The notes below the pieces were generated by a model. That model was not told where the DNA came from and did not search any database. It was given only the letters and a program-made list of their open reading frames with translations. This document shows positions 33,491 to 43,323 of a stretch of 64,000 nt of DNA, piece by piece. The stretch covers positions 1,550,001 to 1,614,000 of the forward strand of contig OZ244850.1 of the NCBI GenBank assembly GCA_965220895.1, read 5' to 3'. The stretch comes from WTFY01 sp965220895. GTDB lineage: Bacteria; Pseudomonadota; Gammaproteobacteria; UBA4575. Every line of letters starts with the position of its first letter. Position 1 is the stretch's first letter. The position numbers were made by a program, and so were the translations under genes.

Positions 33491-34048
33491 GTGATTGACG
33501 AGATACAACAGCATGCACGAGAGCGTATGCGCAAGAGTGTTGATTCATTGACCCATGAATTGTCGAGGGTGCGTACCGGGCGCGCCAACGTAAACCTGCT
33601 GGACCATGTCATGGTGGAGTACTACGGCAGCGAGGTGCCGATCAACCAGACGGCCACGGTCGCCGTGGAAGATGCCCGCACGATCTCGATCACGCCCTGG
33701 GAAAATTCCCTTGTGCCCGTCATTGAGAAAGCCATCATGAGTTCAGACCTGGGGCTCAATCCCACCACGGCCGGTACCGTCATCCGGGTGATTGTTCCCC
33801 CTCTGACCGAGGAAAGGCGCAAGAGCCTGATCCGCATGGTGGAAGGCGAGGCCGAGAAATCCCGTGTAGCCATTCGCAATATCCGCCGCGACGCGAATGC
33901 GGACTTCAAGGAATTGCTGAAGGAAAAAGAGATCACGGAAGATGACAACCATCATGCCCAGGCCGACATCCAAAAGCTCACGGACCAGTTCGTCCGGGAG
34001 ATCGATTCGATACTGGAGCAAAAAGAAAAAGACCTGATGACTGTCTAG
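33491..34048 (+). CDS. frr: Ribosome recycling factor
   Basis: A 185-residue tRNA-shaped factor that, with EF-G, splits post-termination ribosomes. Signatures: 'MRKSVDSLTHELSRVRTGRAN', 'LLDHVMVEYYGSEVPINQTA' and 'PPLTEERRKSLIRMV', with the usual end 'DSILEQKEKDLMTV'. Start GTG 33491. In related genomes pyrH precedes it; here only 77 bp without coding content separate it from tsf. Confidence 0.98.
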   Translation: MIDEIQQHARERMRKSVDSLTHELSRVRTGRANVNLLDHVMVEYYGSEVPINQTATVAVEDARTISITPWENSLVPVIEKAIMSSDLGLNPTTAGTVIRVIVPPLTEERRKSLIRMVEGEAEKSRVAIRNIRRDANADFKELLKEKEITEDDNHHAQADIQKLTDQFVREIDSILEQKEKDLMTV

Positions 34049-34081
34049 AGGCACAGTCCTCCAGGTGCCCTTTCCGATCCC

Positions 34082-34804
34082 ATGCCAGACAAGCCCGCCT
34101 TAGCGCACGTTGCCATTATCATGGATGGCAACGGAAGATGGGCCAAGCAGCGCAACCTGCCACGCACCGCCGGCCACCGGCAGGGCATCGAGGCTACGCG
34201 GGGAATTATCGAAGCCTGCGTACAGCAGGATATCCAGTACCTGACCCTGTTCGCCTTCAGCAGCGAGAACTGGAAACGGCCGAAGACCGAAATCTCCGTG
34301 CTCATGGACCTGTTCGTGGAATCGCTGCAAAGTGAGGTGCAGTCCCTGGATGAGAAAGGGGTCTGCCTGCGGTTCCTCGGCCACCGTGAGGCGTTCTCGA
34401 ACGGGCTCTACCAGCAAATCCAGCAGGCGGAGGTGCTGACACGCACCAACGACAAGCTGTTCCTGAACATTGCCATGGGCTACGGGGGGCGCTGGGACAT
34501 TCTCCAGGCGGTCGGGAACATCGTCGAGGATGTCGTGCACGAGCGCCTGGCCGTGGAGGACATCGACGAGGCGCTCCTGGAGGATCGCCTGGCCACCCAC
34601 GGCATTCCGGCGCCGGACCTGTTCATCCGTACCGGCGGCGAGAAGCGCATCAGCAATTTCTTGTTATGGCAGCTGGCCTACACGGAACTCTATTTCAGTG
34701 ACACCCTGTGGCCGGACTTCAATGCAGATGAACTGGAAAAGGCATTTGAGAACTACCGCGTAAGGCAGAGAAGGTTCGGCCTTATACAAGAACAACTCGC
34801 GTGA
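34082..34804 (+). CDS. uppS: Undecaprenyl diphosphate synthase (di-trans,poly-cis)
   Basis: A 240-residue cis-prenyltransferase making the C55 carrier lipid for peptidoglycan and O-antigen. Signatures are 'HVAIIMDGNGRWAKQRN' (catalytic Asp), 'LTLFAFSSENWKRP', and near the end 'DLFIRTGGEKRISNFLLWQLAYTELYF' (given here as a family segment of about residues 180-205). Starts at ATG 34082 and is followed 7 bp later by cdsA. Confidence 0.97.
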   Translation: MPDKPALAHVAIIMDGNGRWAKQRNLPRTAGHRQGIEATRGIIEACVQQDIQYLTLFAFSSENWKRPKTEISVLMDLFVESLQSEVQSLDEKGVCLRFLGHREAFSNGLYQQIQQAEVLTRTNDKLFLNIAMGYGGRWDILQAVGNIVEDVVHERLAVEDIDEALLEDRLATHGIPAPDLFIRTGGEKRISNFLLWQLAYTELYFSDTLWPDFNADELEKAFENYRVRQRRFGLIQEQLA

Positions 34805-34811
34805 TCCGGCC

Positions 34812-35615
34812 ATGCTCAGGCAGCGTGTGATCACCGCAATCCCCCTCGGGGCCGGGATCCTGGCCTGTGTCCTGTTCTTGCCCAACCCCTGGCTCGCACT
34901 GGTGTTTGCGATGGTCTCCCTGCTGGCGGCCTGGGAGTGGGCCCGCCTGATCGCCCTGCCCGGGACCCTGTTAAGAGTGGTGTATGTGCTGGCGACGGCG
35001 GTCCTGCTGGCGGGGGCCTGGGTGTACCCGGAACATGCGCAGGCCGTTTTCCTGCTTGCAGTGCTGTGGTGGACCGCCAGCATCGTCCTGCTGGCCGCCT
35101 ACCAGCCCGGCTGGCTTCATAGCCGCTGGCTGTGGGGGCTGCTGGGACTGTCCGGTTTTGTCGTCCTGGTGCCGACCTGGCTCGGCGTGGTTCATTTGCA
35201 TGCGCAGCGCCCGGGCTTGCTGGTCTTTTTGCTGGTGCTGGTCAGCATGGCGGATGTCTTTGCGTATCTTGCCGGGCGTCGTTATGGCAAGAACAAGCTT
35301 GCTCCGAGCCTGAGCCCCGGGAAAACCCGCGAAGGGTTGTGGGGGGCCCTGCTGGGCTCTTTGCCACTGGTGCTGGTTGGCATGTACATGCTCGGCCTGG
35401 ACAGGGCCGTGTGGGTCTATTTCCTGTGCCTGAGCCTGATCTGCGTGCTGCTGTCCGTGATTGGTGATCTCTATGAAAGTCTTCTCAAACGCAGGGCCGG
35501 AGCCAAGGACAGTGGCACGATTTTGCCGGGCCATGGAGGGGTGCTGGACCGGATTGACAGCCTGACCGCGGCCGCGCCCTGTTTCATGTTTGGGGTATAC
35601 TGGCTGCATGGCTGA
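34812..35615 (+). CDS. cdsA: Phosphatidate cytidylyltransferase
   Basis: A 267-residue integral membrane enzyme forming CDP-diacylglycerol from phosphatidate and CTP. About seven or eight hydrophobic helices are visible. The C-terminal signature for the family appears as 'GDLYESLLKRRAGAKDSGTILPGHGGVLDRID' (about residues 217-248). Its end overlaps the start of dxr by eight bases. Confidence 0.96.
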   Translation: MLRQRVITAIPLGAGILACVLFLPNPWLALVFAMVSLLAAWEWARLIALPGTLLRVVYVLATAVLLAGAWVYPEHAQAVFLLAVLWWTASIVLLAAYQPGWLHSRWLWGLLGLSGFVVLVPTWLGVVHLHAQRPGLLVFLLVLVSMADVFAYLAGRRYGKNKLAPSLSPGKTREGLWGALLGSLPLVLVGMYMLGLDRAVWVYFLCLSLICVLLSVIGDLYESLLKRRAGAKDSGTILPGHGGVLDRIDSLTAAAPCFMFGVYWLHG

Positions 35616-36822
35616 AACCCAGACAAATCCTCGTCCTTTTGCACCGGACGTGGCTCGTGTCTCGATCCTCGGGGCGACCGGTTCGGTAGGCGTCAACACC
35701 CTGAATGTGATCGAGCAGCACGGGGCGAAGTTCTCCGTTAGCGCACTGACGGCGAACAACAATACTGACCTCCTCTATGAGCAGTGCCAGAAGTTTCACC
35801 CCGAAGTGGCCGTGGTGGCCAATGAACAGCGGGTGGATGAGTTCAGTGCCAAGTTCAACGGCAGCGACTACAAGCCGGACATCCATGCGGGCAGCCGGGG
35901 CCTGGAGCTTGCGGCCAGCCTCGCCGAGGTGGACTACGTCATGGCCGCGATCGTGGGGGCGGCCGGCTTGCCGGCGACCCTGGCCGCCGCACAGGCAGGC
36001 AAACGCACACTGCTTGCCAACAAGGAGGCGCTGGTCATGTCGGGCGGCCTGCTGATGGATGCGGCGCGCACCCATGCTGCCGAACTGCTGCCTATCGACA
36101 GTGAGCACAACGCCGTGTTCCAGTGCCTGGCCGGCAGCAACGCATGCGATGTTGAAAAGATTATCCTGACCGCTTCGGGCGGGCCTTTCCTGAAGCATCC
36201 GCTCGATGAACTGGCCGGTGTGACCCCCGAACAGGCGATCGCCCATCCCAACTGGGAAATGGGCAAAAAGATTTCCGTGGACTCGGCGACGATGATGAAC
36301 AAGGGCCTCGAAATCATCGAGGCGTGCCTGCTGTTTGAAAAAAGTGCCGCCGACATCGAGGTGATGATCCATCCCCAGTCCATCATTCACTCGCTGGTGG
36401 CCTACGTGGACGGCTCGCTGATCGCGCATCTCGCCTACCCGGACATGCGGGTACCGATCGCCCATGCACTGGCCTGGCCGCAACGCATCCGCTCGGGCGT
36501 GAGCGGTATCGATCTCGCCAAGCTCGGCCCGCTGGAGTTTACCGAGCCCGACCGTCTCCGCTTCCCCTGCCTGCAACTGGCCTACCAGGTGCTGGAGTCC
36601 GGGGGCAGTGCCGCGATCGTGCTGAATGCCGCCAATGAAGTGGCGGTTTCGAGCTTCCTGGATTCCGAGATCCGTTTTACGGAGATTCCGCATGTGATCG
36701 ATGCCGCATTGCAGCACCTCGGACATGAAGAGGTGCAGGAACTGCAGATGATCCTGGAAAAGGACCAGCAGGCACGTTCCTATGCCCGGACGTTCATCGA
36801 CCAGTCGGTAAGGCCTTCATGA
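35608..36822 (+). CDS. dxr: 1-Deoxy-D-xylulose 5-phosphate reductoisomerase
   Basis: A 404-residue NADPH enzyme making 2-C-methylerythritol 4-phosphate in the non-mevalonate isoprenoid pathway. The NADPH fold 'VSILGATGSVGVNTLNVI', the catalytic region 'LANKEALVMSGGLLM', 'PIDSEHNAVFQCL', 'SGGPFLK', and 'MNKGLEIIEACLLF' are present. I chose ATG 35608; a TTG/ATG further up would extend into cdsA. dxr after cdsA follows the Pseudomonas-type order. It overlaps rseP by four bases (ATGA). Confidence 0.97.
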   Translation: MAETQTNPRPFAPDVARVSILGATGSVGVNTLNVIEQHGAKFSVSALTANNNTDLLYEQCQKFHPEVAVVANEQRVDEFSAKFNGSDYKPDIHAGSRGLELAASLAEVDYVMAAIVGAAGLPATLAAAQAGKRTLLANKEALVMSGGLLMDAARTHAAELLPIDSEHNAVFQCLAGSNACDVEKIILTASGGPFLKHPLDELAGVTPEQAIAHPNWEMGKKISVDSATMMNKGLEIIEACLLFEKSAADIEVMIHPQSIIHSLVAYVDGSLIAHLAYPDMRVPIAHALAWPQRIRSGVSGIDLAKLGPLEFTEPDRLRFPCLQLAYQVLESGGSAAIVLNAANEVAVSSFLDSEIRFTEIPHVIDAALQHLGHEEVQELQMILEKDQQARSYARTFIDQSVRPS

Positions 36823-38174
36823 TCCAGGCGCTGGGCTACATCCTGGCCTTCGTGGCGGTGATCGCCATCATTGTCGCCGTGCATGAATTCGGACACTGCT
36901 GGGTGGCCAAGAAGTGCGGCGTAAAGGTGTTGCGTTTCTCCATTGGCCTGGGCAAGCCATTCTGGGCCCGGCGTGTGGGCGAAACCGAATACGTCCTGGC
37001 CAGCATCCCGCTGGGGGGCTACGTGAAGATGCTCGATGAGCGCGAGGGCGAGGTCGGTGCAGACGAGGTGCACCGCGCCTTCAACCGCCAGCCGGTCGGC
37101 AGGCGGTTTGCGATCGTCGCAGCCGGCCCGCTGTTCAATTTCATTTTTGCGATATTTGCCTACTGGGTGACCTTCATCGTCGGCGTCGAGGGGGCCCAGC
37201 CCACGGTCGGCGAGGTCTCGCCGCAGAGCATTGCCTGGCAGGCCGAGATCCGGGCCAACGACACCTTCGTGTCGGTGGAGGGAGTGCCGGTGCATACCTG
37301 GCAGCAGACCTCGATCCAGCTGATCGACCGGGCGCTGGAGCGGGGACAGGTGAGAGCGGGCCTGCAAAACGAGGATTCCGGCACGAAGGTGGTGACCCTG
37401 GACCTGAGCGATACGCGCCGGCTGTTGTCCGAGGGCAATTTGCTTGAGAAGCTGGGTATTACACCCTGGCGGTATGCGTACGAGCCGGTGTTCGGCAAAC
37501 TGACGTCCGGGGTGGCCAAAGAGGCCGGTATCCTGGAGGGCGATCGCGTGATCAGCCTGGACGGCGTGCCCGCACAGAGCTGGGCGCAACTGGTCCGGTA
37601 CATTCAGGACCGGCCCGGGGTGCCGGTGCACCTGCTGGTCGAGCGCGATCACCGTCAACTGGAGTTCGAACTGACACCGCAAGCGGATCGCCGCGATGGC
37701 AAAACCGTCGGGCGTGTGGGGGCTTATCCCTACGTGGATCAGGCGCAGCTGAAGCAGCAACGCGTGGTGGTGCGCTACAACCCCGCGGATGCCATCCCCC
37801 GCAGCATCGTGAAAACCTGGGACGTGTCCGTTCTGACCCTGAAGCTTCTGTGGGAACTGGTGCGGGGCGAGGCTTCACTGAAGAACATCAGCGGCCCGGT
37901 GACCATCGCCGAGTATGCCGGGGTTTCGGCAGCCATCGGGTTTTCTGCCTTTGTCAGTGCACTTGCGATTATCAGCATCAGTATCGGTATACTGAACCTG
38001 CTGCCGATCCCGCTGCTGGACGGCGGCCACCTGTTCTACTACCTGATCGAGATCATCAAGGGCAGCGCGGTGTCCGAACAGATACAGGTCATGGGGCAGC
38101 GCTTGGGTATAATGATGCTGGCCGGCTTGATGGGATTGGCTTTTTACAACGACATATACCGACTCCTTCAGTAA
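36819..38174 (+). CDS. rseP: Site-2 membrane metalloprotease RseP
   Basis: A 451-residue inner-membrane zinc protease that cleaves RseA in the sigma-E envelope stress response and clears signal-peptide remnants. Zinc motif H22-E-F-G-H26 in the first membrane segment; two periplasmic PDZ domains (about 110-310, e.g. 'SGVAKEAGILEGDRVISLDG'); C-terminal 'NLLPIPLLDGGHLFYYLIE' with the third zinc ligand Asp. Length equals E. coli RseP (450). Confidence 0.97.
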   Translation: MIQALGYILAFVAVIAIIVAVHEFGHCWVAKKCGVKVLRFSIGLGKPFWARRVGETEYVLASIPLGGYVKMLDEREGEVGADEVHRAFNRQPVGRRFAIVAAGPLFNFIFAIFAYWVTFIVGVEGAQPTVGEVSPQSIAWQAEIRANDTFVSVEGVPVHTWQQTSIQLIDRALERGQVRAGLQNEDSGTKVVTLDLSDTRRLLSEGNLLEKLGITPWRYAYEPVFGKLTSGVAKEAGILEGDRVISLDGVPAQSWAQLVRYIQDRPGVPVHLLVERDHRQLEFELTPQADRRDGKTVGRVGAYPYVDQAQLKQQRVVVRYNPADAIPRSIVKTWDVSVLTLKLLWELVRGEASLKNISGPVTIAEYAGVSAAIGFSAFVSALAIISISIGILNLLPIPLLDGGHLFYYLIEIIKGSAVSEQIQVMGQRLGIMMLAGLMGLAFYNDIYRLLQ

Positions 38175-38201
38175 GTTAAATCAATAAAAACCAGAAAACC
38201 A

Positions 38202-40489
38202 ATGCGCTTCTTTAGAAGACTGGCCCCGATTTGCCTGTTCGCGATGCTGACCCTGCCGGTGCAGGGCGACAGCTTCCGTGTGCAGGACATCCAGATCCAG
38301 GGCCTGGAGCGGATCGAGGCCGGCACGGTGTTCACCTACCTGCCCGTCAAGGTCGGGGACCTGGTCCATGAGGACCAGACGGCGCTGATTGTCCGCGAAC
38401 TGTACAGGACCGGCCTGTTCAGGAACATCGAGCTGCATCGGGAAGGAGACGTGCTGGTGGTGGTCGTGCAGGAAAGGCCCGGCATTGCCAGCATCACCTT
38501 CGATGGCAACAAGATCCTCGACGACGAACAGTTGACCGAGGTGCTGGATGACATCGGCATCGCCAGCGGCCGGGTGTTCAACCGCACGGTGCTGGAGCGC
38601 CTCGAAGCCGAGTTGCTCCAGCAGTACTACGCATTTGGCAAATACAACGTCGAGATCGACACCACGGTCGATGAGCTGCCGCGTAACCGGGTGGCGGTCA
38701 GCATACTCATCGTGGAAGGCGATGTCGCCCAGATCAAGCAGATCAAGATCGTCGGCAACGAAAGCTTCGATACCGAAACGCTGACCGAGGAATTCGAGTC
38801 CGGACTGGCGCCCTGGTACAAGCTGTTCAGCACGCGTGACCGCTATGCGAAACCCAAGCTCCAGGGAGATCTCGAGACCCTGCGCTCGCATTACCTGAAC
38901 CACGGCTACCTGAAATTCGACATCAAGTCGACGCAGGTCTCGCTGAGCCCGGACAAGGAAGAGATCTTCATCACCATTAACATCGATGAAGGCGACCAGT
39001 ACACGCTGGAGGACATCAAGCTTGCTGGCAACCTGGTGTTGCCGGAAGAGTACCTCCGGGCCCTGCTGTTTTTCTCGCCGGGGGAAACCTTCTCGCGCAA
39101 CAAGGTGATCCAGTCCACCGAAGCGATTCTCAACCGGCTCGGCGATGAAGGATACGCTTTTCCCAACGTCAATCCCGTGCCCGAACTGGACGAGGAAAAC
39201 AAGACCGTCAAGCTCACCCTCTTTGTCGATCCGGGCAAGCGCACCTATGTGCGCAGGATCAACTTCCGCGGTCACAAGATTACCCGCGACGAGGTGTACC
39301 GCAGGGAGCTGAGACAGATGGAGGGCGCCTGGTACGCGCAAACGGGCATTGAAAATTCAAGGCGCAGGATCCAGCGGCTGTCCCACGTGGAATCGGTGGA
39401 GGTGGAAACCCAGCGCGTGCCGGGTGTGGACGACCTGGTCGACCTGGAGATTGAAATCGAGGAAAGACTGGCCGGAAGTTTCAATATCGGCGCGGGCTAT
39501 TCCGACAGCCAGGGAGCCGTGTTCTCGACCAGTGTCAGCCAGGAGAACTTTCTGGGTTCGGGCAAGACGGTTTCATTTTCAATCAATACCAGCAAGGTCA
39601 ACACGATCTATGCCCTGAACTATGTGAATCCCTACTACACCATCGACGGCGTAAGCCGGGGGTTTGGCTTCAACTACGCGACCTCGGATGCCAAGGAGGC
39701 GGACATTTCGGAATACAGTACCAACCAGTTCAGCCTCAGCACGAGCTACGGGGTCCCGCTCACCGAAGTGGACCGGATCGGCGTCTTCGCCCAGGTGAGC
39801 CAGACGGAGGTGACCACCGGCGTCAATGCGGCCCAGGAAATCCTGGACTATATCGAGGACCATGGCAACGAGTACAGCAATCTCACCCTGTCCTCCAGCT
39901 TTGTGCATGATACGCGCGACAGGAGCCTGTTTCCCCGCATCGGAAACCGACAGCGTGCCGGTGTGGAGTTTACCTTCCCGGGCAGTGACCTTGAGTTTTA
40001 CAAGCTCAGCTACGGCAATGCCTTCTATTTCCCCCTGAACCAGACCTTTGTCCTGTCGCTGGGCAGCGAGATCGGCTATGGCGATGCGTATGGAAGTGAC
40101 AAGGATTTGCCGTTTTTCCAAAAGTACCGCGCTGGCGGGTGCGTACCGTGCGCGGCTATGAAAGCAACAGCCTGGGGCCCAGAGACTCGCAGGACCGGCC
40201 GTTCGGCGGCAACTTTCTTACCACCCTGAAGGGGGAAGTGCTGTTTCCTCCGCCGCCATTGCCCCTGTTCTCTCCCAACAGCATGCGCCTGAGCCTGTTT
40301 GTCGATGCAGGCAATGTCTTTGAGGACGTGGATGATTTTGAAACCGGCGAGCTGCGTGCTTCGTTCGGTATCGGGATGAACCTGATCACGGGTTTCGGGG
40401 GCATCACGGCGGTACTTGCTAAACCCTTTAATAATCAGTCAGGAGACGATACGGAGTCCTTCCAGTTCAATCTGGGAACCCGTTTCTAG
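38202..40489 (+). CDS. bamA: Outer membrane protein assembly factor BamA, with apparent one-base frameshift
   Basis: Joined across a frameshift, this encodes about 762 residues: signal peptide (1 to about 24, 'LAPICLFAMLTLPVQGDS'), five POTRA domains (from 'FRVQDIQIQGLERIEAGTV'), and a C-terminal 16-strand barrel ending in aromatic 'FQFNLGTRF'. The first frame (from ATG 38202) reads correctly to 'KYRAGG' at 40139 and then derails to a stop at 40227-40229. The correct continuation, 'VRTVRGYESNSLGPRDSQ' with the lid-lock VRGY motif, begins at 40139 in the other frame. Adding one G to the GGG run at 40137-40139 restores it. BamA is essential, so sequence error is the likelier cause. Confidence 0.93.
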
Positions 40490-40511
40490 CATTTTGGAGA
40501 GATTGAAAACC

Positions 40512-41018
40512 ATGGAATCAAAATTACTCAGGAACATCATCTGCATCGGCGCCTTGCTGCTGCCGATGGCTGCTTTTGCCGAGGTCAAGATCGGCTATCT
40601 CAACCTCAGCGAGATCATGGAGAAGTCCCCGCAGGCGGAGGCTGCAAGCAAGACGCTGGAGAAGGAATTTTCCTACCGCTACGAAAAGCTCACGGCTGCC
40701 CGCGACGAGATCGTGAAGTTTGAAGAGACCCTGCAAAAGGATGGCGCCGTGATGACGGCCACGCGCCGTGCGGAGCTGGAGAAGGAGATCCGCAGCAAGA
40801 AACGGGAATATGTCCGCCAGCAGGAAGAGCTCAAGGAAGATTTCAACATCCGGCGCAGCCAGGAAATGGGCAGCTTGCAAAAGAACATCAACGAGGTGGT
40901 CACCAGCCTCGCAGAAAGCGAGAAATACGACCTAGTGGTCACGCAACCCGTGCTGTTTGCAAGCGACCGCATTGACATCACCCCGCGCGTGCTGGAGGAA
41001 CTGCAGAAACTTCCGTAG
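40512..41018 (+). CDS. skp: Periplasmic chaperone Skp (OmpH family)
   Basis: A 168-residue periplasmic chaperone that carries unfolded outer-membrane proteins to BamA. Signal peptide 'LRNIICIGALLLPMAAFAEV' with cleavage likely after AFA. Then 'KIGYLNLSEIMEKSPQAEAA' and a long helical tentacle region (about 45-130, heptads of charged residues). The C-terminal strand region has 'YDLVVTQPVLFAS'. ATG 40512 gives a clean signal peptide; earlier in-frame starts lie inside bamA. Located between bamA and lpxD as usual. Confidence 0.95.
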   Translation: MESKLLRNIICIGALLLPMAAFAEVKIGYLNLSEIMEKSPQAEAASKTLEKEFSYRYEKLTAARDEIVKFEETLQKDGAVMTATRRAELEKEIRSKKREYVRQQEELKEDFNIRRSQEMGSLQKNINEVVTSLAESEKYDLVVTQPVLFASDRIDITPRVLEELQKLP

Positions 41019-41030
41019 CAGTTTCCCGCA

Positions 41031-42056
41031 GTGTCGTTCACCCTCGCTAAACTGTCCGAGCTGACTGCAACCACCACGGTCGGTGATCCGGGCTGTGAAA
41101 TCGACCGCGTGGACAGCCTTCGCCAGGCCACCGACGGTGCCATTACCTTTTTTGCCAACCCGAGACTGAAACAGGACCTCAAGCGCACCCGGGCTTCCGC
41201 CGTGATCCTGAAAGAGGAACACCTGGAAGACTGTCCGTGCAATGCGCTTTTGACGGACAACCCCTACCTGGTCTTTGCCCGGGTGGCCGGTCTGCTGAAT
41301 CCCCCGCCGTCACCTGCACCCGGGATCCATCCCGCGGCCGTGGTCTCAAACACCGCCACGGTGGGTGAGGGCGTCAGCATCGGCCCCGGCACCGTCATTG
41401 ATGATGATTGTGTGATCGGGAATAATACCTGTATCGGCCCGAACTGCTGTCTGCACGCAGGCTGCGAGGTCGGGGAGAACTGCCGTCTCGTCAGCCACAT
41501 CACGCTGTGTGAGAAAACGGTACTGGGCCAACGCGTGATCATTCATCCGGGGGTCGTGGTCGGCAGCGATGGCTTCGGACTTGCCAGCGAAGGTGACGAG
41601 TGGGTCAAGATTCCTCAACTGGGCAGGGTACGGATCGGGGATGATGTGGAGATTGGTGCCAACACCACCATTGACTGCGGCGCCCTGGAGGACACCGTCC
41701 TGGAGGAAGGCGTCAAGCTCGATAACCAGATCCAGGTGGCACACAACGTCAGGATCGGAGCGCATACCGTGATCGCCGGGTGTACCGGCATATCGGGCAG
41801 CACGACGATCGGCAGGTATTGCAGGATCGGCGGCGCCACTGCAATCGGGGGCCATCTCAAGATTGCCGATCATGTCACGCTGGGCGGCATGACCCGGGTC
41901 GGGAAGTCCATCGAGAAGGCCGGCACCTACGTATCCGGGACCCCGATGCAGCCCTACAGGGATTGGCTGCGCAGTTCCGCGCTGTACAAGAAACTCGGGC
42001 AACTGGCGGAACGAATCAAGAAGCTGGAGGAGCAGAACAGGTCAGGTGATTCATGA
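41031..42056 (+). CDS. lpxD: UDP-3-O-acylglucosamine N-acyltransferase LpxD
   Basis: A 341-residue left-handed beta-helix acyltransferase, third step of lipid A synthesis. The N-terminal uridine-binding domain reads 'ELTATTTVGDPGCEIDRVDS' and 'ITFFANPRLKQDL'. Hexapeptide repeats follow (about 100-300) with catalytic His in 'DNQIQVAHNVRIGAHTVIA'. The C-terminal helix ends 'LAERIKKLEEQNRSGDS'. Start is GTG 41031. It overlaps fabZ by four bases. With a GnnA/GnnB pathway nearby it would add the second acyl group to a diamino-sugar substrate. Confidence 0.97.
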   Translation: MSFTLAKLSELTATTTVGDPGCEIDRVDSLRQATDGAITFFANPRLKQDLKRTRASAVILKEEHLEDCPCNALLTDNPYLVFARVAGLLNPPPSPAPGIHPAAVVSNTATVGEGVSIGPGTVIDDDCVIGNNTCIGPNCCLHAGCEVGENCRLVSHITLCEKTVLGQRVIIHPGVVVGSDGFGLASEGDEWVKIPQLGRVRIGDDVEIGANTTIDCGALEDTVLEEGVKLDNQIQVAHNVRIGAHTVIAGCTGISGSTTIGRYCRIGGATAIGGHLKIADHVTLGGMTRVGKSIEKAGTYVSGTPMQPYRDWLRSSALYKKLGQLAERIKKLEEQNRSGDS

Positions 42057-42505
42057 TTAAGATGAATGTCCACGAGATACTGAAGTACCTGCCTCACCGC
42101 TACCCGTTCTTGCTGGTGGACCGGGTGCTGGAATGCAAGATGGGGGAGTCCATCCTGGCGCTGAAAAATGTCAGCTACAACGAGCCCTTTTTCCAGGGAC
42201 ACTTCCCGGGCGCACCGGTGATGCCCGGCGTGCTGATCCTTGAGGCACTTGCGCAGACGGCGGGTCTGCTGGCGCTCAGCAACCCCGAGTGGCGTCCCGA
42301 CGATGACAGCCTTTACCTGTTCGTGGGCATCAACAAGGCGCGCTTCAAGCGGCAGGTGAGTCCGGGCGACCAGCTTCACCTGGACGTGCGCCTGATCCGG
42401 CACAAGCGCGACTACGGCGTGTTTGACGTCAAGGCCACCGTCGATGGCGAGGTCGTCACCACGGCGGAAATCATGTGTGTTTTCAAAAGCGTGGATACCG
42501 AGTGA
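42053..42505 (+). CDS. fabZ: 3-Hydroxyacyl-[acyl-carrier-protein] dehydratase FabZ
   Basis: A 150-residue hot-dog fold dehydratase in fatty acid elongation, competing with LpxA for 3-hydroxyacyl-ACP. 'YLPHRYPFLLVDRVLE' and the catalytic 'FFQGHFPGAPVMPGVLILEALAQ' (His and Glu) are clear. ATG 42053 overlaps lpxD's stop; the later ATG at 42062 is an alternative start. Position between lpxD and lpxA is conserved. Confidence 0.98.
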   Translation: MIKMNVHEILKYLPHRYPFLLVDRVLECKMGESILALKNVSYNEPFFQGHFPGAPVMPGVLILEALAQTAGLLALSNPEWRPDDDSLYLFVGINKARFKRQVSPGDQLHLDVRLIRHKRDYGVFDVKATVDGEVVTTAEIMCVFKSVDTE

Positions 42506-42513
42506 GCTAGGCC

Positions 42514-43314
42514 ATGGCATCGGTGCGGATGAGTGAAAGAAGCCAGGTTCACGCCACTGCCGTCGTTGATCCTGAGGCCCGCCTGGACAGCAATGTTTCC
42601 ATCGGTCCGTACTCGGTCATCGGCCCGAAGGTACGGATCGGCAAGGATACCTGGATCGGGCCGCACGTTGTCATTACGGGTTCCACGACCATCGGCCCCG
42701 GCAACCGGATCTTCCAGTTCTCATCCATCGGGGAAATACCCCAGGACAAGAAGTACAGGGGTGAGCCGAGCGAGCTGATCATCGGTCGCGACAATACGAT
42801 ACGCGAAAACGTCACCATCAATTCAGGCACCGAGCATGGCCAGGGCTACACGAGAATCGGGGACCGCAACTGGATCATGGCCTATGTTCACATTGCCCAC
42901 GATTGTACGGTGGACAACGACACCGTATTCGCCAACGGGGCAACGCTGGCCGGCCACGTCGAGGTCGGAGAGTTTGCAACGCTGGGGGGCTTCACGCTGG
43001 TGCACCAGTTCTGCCGCATCGGCGCCCACTCGTTCTGTGCCATGGGCACGGCCCTGAACAAGGACCTGCCTCCCTATGTGATGGCCTCGGGAAAGTTTGC
43101 AACGACCCACGGGTTGAACAAGGTGGGCCTGCAGCGACGGGGGTTCTCGGAGGAATGCATCAAGGCCCTGCACCAGTCCTACCGGCTGCTGTTTCGCAGC
43201 AAGGGGTCCAGAAGCGAGAATATCTCCCGGGTGGAAGAGATTGCCCGAGAACATCCCGAGGTCAGGAACTTCCTGGATTTCATCACGACGAGCCAGCGCG
43301 GCGTCGTATCGTAG
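42514..43314 (+). CDS. lpxA: UDP-N-acetylglucosamine acyltransferase LpxA
   Basis: A 266-residue trimeric beta-helix enzyme, first step of lipid A synthesis. Hexapeptide repeats from 'VDPEARLDSNVSIGPYSVIG', catalytic H129 in 'YVHIAHDCTVD', and the C-terminal helical part ('GLQRRGFSEECIKALHQSYRLLF'). The acyl-ruler position (E. coli G173) is M177 here, in 'FCAMGTALNKDLPPYV'. The offset of four is consistent at both the catalytic His and this site. Start could be ATG 42514 or ATG 42529. The gene converges with lpxB, leaving 9 bp between them. Confidence 0.97.
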   Translation: MASVRMSERSQVHATAVVDPEARLDSNVSIGPYSVIGPKVRIGKDTWIGPHVVITGSTTIGPGNRIFQFSSIGEIPQDKKYRGEPSELIIGRDNTIRENVTINSGTEHGQGYTRIGDRNWIMAYVHIAHDCTVDNDTVFANGATLAGHVEVGEFATLGGFTLVHQFCRIGAHSFCAMGTALNKDLPPYVMASGKFATTHGLNKVGLQRRGFSEECIKALHQSYRLLFRSKGSRSENISRVEEIAREHPEVRNFLDFITTSQRGVVS

Positions 43315-43323
43315 GTTCGGTCA

